The translations under genes and the position numbers were made by a program. From NCBI RefSeq assembly GCF_910593845.1, contig NZ_CAJVAS010000001.1, positions 62,001 to 126,000 of the forward strand: a stretch of DNA of 64,000 nucleotides, written 5' to 3'. The notes beneath the pieces were generated by a model. That model made no database searches. It saw only the letters and a program-made list of their open reading frames with translations, and was not told where the DNA came from. The stretch comes from Paenibacillus solanacearum (GTDB lineage Bacteria > Bacillota > Bacilli > Paenibacillales > NBRC-103111). This document shows positions 60,561 through 64,000 of this stretch, piece after piece (the stretch's first letter is position 1; each line of letters begins with the position of its first letter).

Positions 60561-61436
60561 ATGAAAAAGTTTATTAGTTTAGTATCCATGACGGCACTCG
60601 CATTGACCTTATCGACATCCGCGTTCGCAGCGCAAGGCACCGTTGAACGATCTGTAAACTTCCGTTCGGCTCCTTCCACCGACAGCAGCGTCTATAGCTT
60701 GCTGAAGGCGGGAACCACCTTTGAAATTTTGGATAAAGTGAACCAATATTGGGTTAAAGCGAATGTAAACGGTAAGGTCGGCTATGTATCGACCGACTAC
60801 ATAAGCGAGAAAGCGTCGTCCAGTTCCGGTGCGACGGGCACGGTCACCCGATCGGTCAATTTCCGTTCGGAGCCGTCAACGGACGGCAAAGTATACGGAC
60901 TGCTGAGCGCCGGAACGAAGTTCCAGCTGCTGGAGAAAGTGAACAGCTACTGGCTGAAGATCAAGGCTGACGGCAAGGTCGGCTATGTATCGACGGATTA
61001 CGTCACGACCTCGGGCACGCCGGCGCCGTCCAATCCTTCGACGTCGAAGCCGGATGCGAGCACGGCGGATCGAATCATTCAGCAGGCGAAAAAGCTGCAA
61101 GGCGTTACGCGTTACGAATTCGGCGTGAACAAAGCCCCGAACGTCATGGACTGCTCCGCGTTTACGAAATATGTGTTCGGTAAAGAAGGCGTCGAGCTTA
61201 GATGGGGTACAAGGTATCAGCAGGACGCCGGGAAAGCCGTATCGAAATCGAATTTGCAAAAAGGCGACCTCGTCTTTTTCGGGACAAGCAGTAAGAACGA
61301 CATCAATCATGTAGGCATCTACATGGGCAACGGCCAATTCATTCACAATGCCCCATCCACCGACGGAGTGACGATCTCATCGCTAACTTCAGGCTATTGG
61401 AAAGACAAATACATATCCGCTCGTCGCGTTTTGTAA
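60561..61436 (+). CDS. SH3-SH3-NlpC/P60 cell-wall endopeptidase
   Basis: Secreted wall hydrolase of 291 residues: signal peptide 1-23, two bacterial SH3 repeats at about 26-83 and 92-148 (each with VNFRS and KVGYVSTDY), a Pro/Ser/Thr linker, and an NlpC/P60 cysteine peptidase domain from about 170. Cys198 (MDCSAF) and His250 (INHVGIYMG) are the catalytic pair; a further polar residue is near FIHNAPS. It should cut peptidoglycan stem peptides. ATG 60561 follows AGGAGGGG. A terminator follows. Confidence 0.93.
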   Translation: MKKFISLVSMTALALTLSTSAFAAQGTVERSVNFRSAPSTDSSVYSLLKAGTTFEILDKVNQYWVKANVNGKVGYVSTDYISEKASSSSGATGTVTRSVNFRSEPSTDGKVYGLLSAGTKFQLLEKVNSYWLKIKADGKVGYVSTDYVTTSGTPAPSNPSTSKPDASTADRIIQQAKKLQGVTRYEFGVNKAPNVMDCSAFTKYVFGKEGVELRWGTRYQQDAGKAVSKSNLQKGDLVFFGTSSKNDINHVGIYMGNGQFIHNAPSTDGVTISSLTSGYWKDKYISARRVL

Positions 61437-61460
61437 AAACGCATCCCGTACTTATACGAT

Positions 61461-61484
61461 CCCGGCAGAAATGCCGGGTTTTTT
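61461..61484 (+). terminator. terminator after NlpC/P60 gene
   Basis: CCCGGCA (61461-61467) pairs with TGCCGGG (61472-61478), followed by TTTTTT. Confidence 0.9.
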
Positions 61485-61666
61485 CATGTCCTACGAGCGC
61501 TATGGCATGAAGGGTTGGGAATAGCGTTCGAATTTCATATCATTTAACGACAAATTAAAGACATGTCCGCAGCCGTGCGATTCCTTATAATGAAGTACAG
61601 GATGAATACAGGTTGGGAGACAGCTTCCCCGACAAATTCGAATACGAAGTCCTATGGAGGTCTCAG

Positions 61667-62962
61667 ATGGAAACGAACCGTTCCAGCAACAATCCGATTA
61701 CCGCGATTATCGTCGGCGCCGGTCACCGTGCGGTGCTGTACGCATCCTATGCGCGCGCGCATCCGGACGAGCTGCAAATCGTCGGCGTCGTCGACCCGGA
61801 CCCCGTCCGGCGCCATCAGTGCGCGGACAAGTTCGGCCTGCACGCTGACGCGGTCTTCGAGGGCATTGAGCAGTTGACGAGCCGCGGGAAAATCGCCGAT
61901 GCCGTCATCAACGGCACGATGGACGCGCAGCATGTGGAAACGTCGCTTCCGCTGCTCCGCGCCGGATACGATATTTTGCTCGAAAAGCCGATCGGCACGT
62001 CCGCCGAAGAAATTAGGGAGCTGCTGGACTGCGCCCGCGCCTGTGGGCGCAGAGTGATGATTTGCCATGTGCTGCGTTATGCGCCGTTCTATGTCGAGAT
62101 CTACAAACGGCTGGCGGCCGGGGCGATCGGCGAGATTCAGAACATGCAGACGACCGAGCTTGTCAGCTACCATCATATGGCGATGGGGTTCGTCCGCGGC
62201 AAGTGGAGCAGCAAACAGCAGTGCAAGTCTTCGATGCTGCTGGCCAAATGCTGTCACGATCTCGATCTGCTCACCTGGATGATGCGCGGCGCTGCGCCGG
62301 AGACGGTCGGCAGTATGGGCGGCTTGACGTATTTTCGGCCGGAGCGCGCGCCGGAGGGGGCAGGCACCCGCTGCTTGCTCGACTGTCCGATCGAGGCTTC
62401 CTGTACGTACTCGGCCCGAAAGCATTATGTCGAACAGGGGCTGTGGAAATCGTACGTCTCGCCTCACTATCATCTCGGCGTCCGGTGGACGGAGGATCAG
62501 CTCGTCGAATCGCTGCGCACGGACAACCCGTACGGCCGCTGCGTGTGGAAATGCGATAACGACGTCGTCGATCACCAATCTGTCGTCGTACAGTTCGCCG
62601 GCGGTGCGACGGCCACCCATAATATGGTCGGGGGCGCGTCGAAGCCCGGGCGGCGCATGCACATCATCGGCACGGAAGGCGAGATTGAAGGCTTCATGGA
62701 GGACGGGTATTTCATCGTCCGCCGTCCCGACCCGCGCCGCGGCCATGAATACGCGGAAGAACGCGTGGAGCTGAACGTGAGCAAAGACATGCACGGCGGC
62801 GGCGATTTGCGGCTCGTCGCCGATTTCGTTCGCGTGCTGCGCGGCGAGCAGCCGTCGATTTCGTCCACGGCGCTGGAACAATCGATATACGGCCACTTGA
62901 TCGGTTTCGCCGCGGATGAGGCGATGGCGTCGGGGCAGGTCGTCGCTATTCCGCGGCTGTAA
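61667..62962 (+). CDS. Gfo/Idh/MocA-family oxidoreductase with Cys insertion
   Basis: Family member of 431 residues, longer than the usual 340. VGAGHRAVLYASYA and LEKP (Glu106-Lys107) are present. About residues 225-250 hold an insertion with three Cys (RCLLDCPIEASC), not seen in the other six family members of this window, possibly a metal or disulfide site. ATG 61667 follows ATGGAGG. It is a single gene; the tandem repeat and a terminator follow in its 3' region. Confidence 0.85.
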   Translation: METNRSSNNPITAIIVGAGHRAVLYASYARAHPDELQIVGVVDPDPVRRHQCADKFGLHADAVFEGIEQLTSRGKIADAVINGTMDAQHVETSLPLLRAGYDILLEKPIGTSAEEIRELLDCARACGRRVMICHVLRYAPFYVEIYKRLAAGAIGEIQNMQTTELVSYHHMAMGFVRGKWSSKQQCKSSMLLAKCCHDLDLLTWMMRGAAPETVGSMGGLTYFRPERAPEGAGTRCLLDCPIEASCTYSARKHYVEQGLWKSYVSPHYHLGVRWTEDQLVESLRTDNPYGRCVWKCDNDVVDHQSVVVQFAGGATATHNMVGGASKPGRRMHIIGTEGEIEGFMEDGYFIVRRPDPRRGHEYAEERVELNVSKDMHGGGDLRLVADFVRVLRGEQPSISSTALEQSIYGHLIGFAADEAMASGQVVAIPRL

Positions 62963-63028
62963 GGGGCGACCGGCTGGACGGAGGGGCATGCCTGCAGGCG
63001 GCTTTATAGGCGGATAAACTGCCGAAGC

Positions 63029-63222
63029 GGGCCACAAGAGCAAGCGTGTCCCACGCGTGGGTAGAGTCGGAACCGGGGCTCCAAGAGCAGGAGCGTTCCG
63101 CGCGTGGGCCAAGGCCGGAACCGGGCCGCAGGAGCAAGAGCGTCCCGTGCGTCATAGCCAGGGGCGGAACTGGGGGCCACAAGAGCAAGCGTGTCCTACG
63201 CGCCATAGCCGGGGCCGGAACC
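63029..63222. repeat. four tandem imperfect repeats of about 48 bp
   Basis: Four head-to-tail units at 63029-63074, 63075-63122, 63123-63171 and 63172-63222. Each begins GGGCC/GGGGC, contains CAAGAGCAAG- or CAGGAGCAAG-like and GCGTGTCC/GCGTTCC-like words, and ends GGAAC(C/T). Units 1 and 4 share the longest words. The stretch is highly GC-rich, lies in the putative 3' region of the preceding gene, and shows no credible coding. Confidence 0.75.
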
Positions 63223-63310
63223 GGGGCGGCAGCGGCGCTGCCGCTTGAGGCTGGGCGCGTGCGCCGCATCCCTGCATGCCAGCCGGGCAACTGCATAAAG
63301 CTACGGCATG

Positions 63311-63334
63311 AAGCTTGAGCGATCAAGCTTTTTT
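63311..63334 (+). terminator. terminator after tandem repeat
   Basis: AAGCTTGA (63311-63318) pairs with TCAAGCTT (63323-63330), followed by TTTT. Confidence 0.8.
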
Positions 63335-63387
63335 GCCGTTTGCCGCGCCGCCGTCTGCACCGTTCAGCTTATTTGCGGGATCGGGTC

Positions 63388-63416
63388 TTGTACAGCGCCC
63401 CAAGATGCGGTATATT
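63388..63416 (+). promoter_or_regulatory. promoter of the PucR-like gene
   Basis: TTGTAC (63388-63393) and TATATT (63411-63416) with exactly 17 bases between, about 58 bases before the ATG. Confidence 0.6.
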
Positions 63417-63473
63417 TTTATACGAAATTTTGGTGCGAAATCGTATTTTACCACGCAGGGAGCCGGCGAATTT

Positions 63474-64000
63474 ATGACCGAGAAAGATCCGTTTGACCGG
63501 AATTTTGACAGCTTCACCGAATTGGCCGACATGCTGTACGAAGTGCTCGGCTGTCCCGTCACGATCGAGAACGCCGCGCATCAACTGATCGCTTACAGTT
63601 CGCACAGCCCGCAGACGGACGCGGCGCGGATTGCTACGATTGTTGGCCGCCGCGTTCCGGAGCAGGTGATCGGCACGCTATGGGAGAGCGGCGTGATCAA
63701 GCGGCTGGCGGAAAGCGACGAGCCGGTCCGCATCGATGCCGTATCCGAAGTCGGCCTTGGCGACCGGGTAGCCATTGCGATCCGGGACCACAACGAGGTG
63801 CTCGGCTATATATGGGCGCTGGAAGAGCAGGGCGCGCGCAACCCGCGGCTGTTCCCGCTGCTGAAGGGAGCGGCCGAAGCATCCCGAACGCTGCTGCTGC
63901 AGCTGCAAATTCAAAAGCGCAAGGAAGAGGAGAGCCAGCAGTCGTTTTTTTGGCAGCTGCTTACGAGCAGTCTCGCGTCGGGATGGCTGATCCGGCAAAA
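63474..64000 (+). CDS. PucR/CdaR-like regulator, truncated by window end
   Basis: The frame opens at ATG 63474 and stays open to the last base, 175 residues so far, beginning MTEKDPFDRNF. The N-terminal region looks like the sensor domain of PucR/CdaR-type regulators: ELADMLYEVLGCPVTIENA, then VAIAIRDHNEVLGYIWALEE, then a helix running LLLQLQIQKRKEEE and FFWQLL. The usual C-terminal HTH lies outside the window. AGGGAG is about 11 bases upstream. Such regulators control purine, sugar-diacid or amino-acid catabolism. Confidence 0.6.
   Translation, partial: MTEKDPFDRNFDSFTELADMLYEVLGCPVTIENAAHQLIAYSSHSPQTDAARIATIVGRRVPEQVIGTLWESGVIKRLAESDEPVRIDAVSEVGLGDRVAIAIRDHNEVLGYIWALEEQGARNPRLFPLLKGAAEASRTLLLQLQIQKRKEEESQQSFFWQLLTSSLASGWLIRQ

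Noticed and set aside
61652..63112. Long reverse-strand frame over the 61.7 kb dehydrogenase
   Set aside because: Shadow of a gene with clear Rossmann and EKP motifs; no plausible start and low-complexity product.
63029..63222. CRISPR array
   Set aside because: The units are imperfect along their whole length with no constant repeat alternating with unique spacers, and no cas gene is present.
63046..63318. 90-codon frame over the tandem repeat
   Set aside because: The frame exists because the GC-rich repeat lacks stops; it has no ribosome site and unit lengths are not multiples of three, so the repeat is not kept in frame.

Overview
The window reads as chromosomal DNA of a GC-rich, spore-forming, saccharolytic Firmicute of the Paenibacillaceae (Paenibacillus/Cohnella type). 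The reasons are a YesM/YesN-type two-component pair beside solute-binding lipoproteins, many ABC sugar-binding proteins, a YjcZ-family sporulation mini-protein, a yjlC-ndh type pair with a Rex-like box, heterodimeric multidrug ABC genes behind a MarR regulator, and canonical sigma-A promoters. This assignment is inference from gene content; no rRNA or tRNA gene is visible.

Layout. 0-9 kb: solute-binding lipoprotein plus a GH105-type unsaturated glycuronyl hydrolase, a response regulator/histidine kinase pair, two more binding proteins and a glycerophosphodiesterase. 9.8-10.7 kb: a reverse-strand SDR. 10.9-20.2 kb: a tight nine-gene unit headed by an unusual regulator (N-terminal sensor-like region, degenerate GGDEF-like domain, winged HTH), then a xylose-isomerase-like TIM barrel, NagB-like deaminase, NagA-like deacetylase, NAD-epimerase-like protein, DHDPS-family aldolase, both L-serine dehydratase subunits and an M20 amidohydrolase. 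20.3-26.4 kb: esterase, binding protein with a CcpA-type site, SGNH hydrolase, Tat-exported beta-helix protein. 26.6-28.0 kb: a reverse-strand GntR DNA-binding domain fused to a solute-binding-protein fold. 28.3-34.5 kb: a second operon headed by a paralogue of the 10.9 kb regulator, with a cytoplasmic toroid/beta-sandwich protein, an MDR dehydrogenase and two Gfo/Idh/MocA dehydrogenases. 34.7-48.9 kb: MBL-fold lipoprotein, AraC/PhyH divergent pair, LysR-metE, VOC protein, four more Gfo/Idh/MocA dehydrogenases, another AraC regulator, a gene remnant and another binding protein. 49.6-64 kb: a SigA-like sigma factor without region 1.1, yjcZ, a zinc-ribbon membrane protein, a sixth binding protein, MarR plus two ABC exporter genes, yjlC-ndh, map, an SH3/NlpC-P60 wall hydrolase, a seventh Gfo/Idh/MocA gene followed by a four-unit tandem repeat, and a truncated PucR/CdaR-like regulator.

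How it works together. Most of the window looks like carbohydrate scavenging: lipoproteins capture oligosaccharides, intracellular glycosidase/lyase-like proteins cut them, and dehydrogenases, isomerases and aldolases handle unusual sugars or amino sugars. No ABC permease partner for any of the six binding proteins is present. The most original elements are the two operons led by paralogous GGDEF-like/HTH regulators and the cytoplasmic GntR-SBP fusion, which suggest sugar sensing by domains borrowed from other systems. Substrates cannot be determined from sequence alone.
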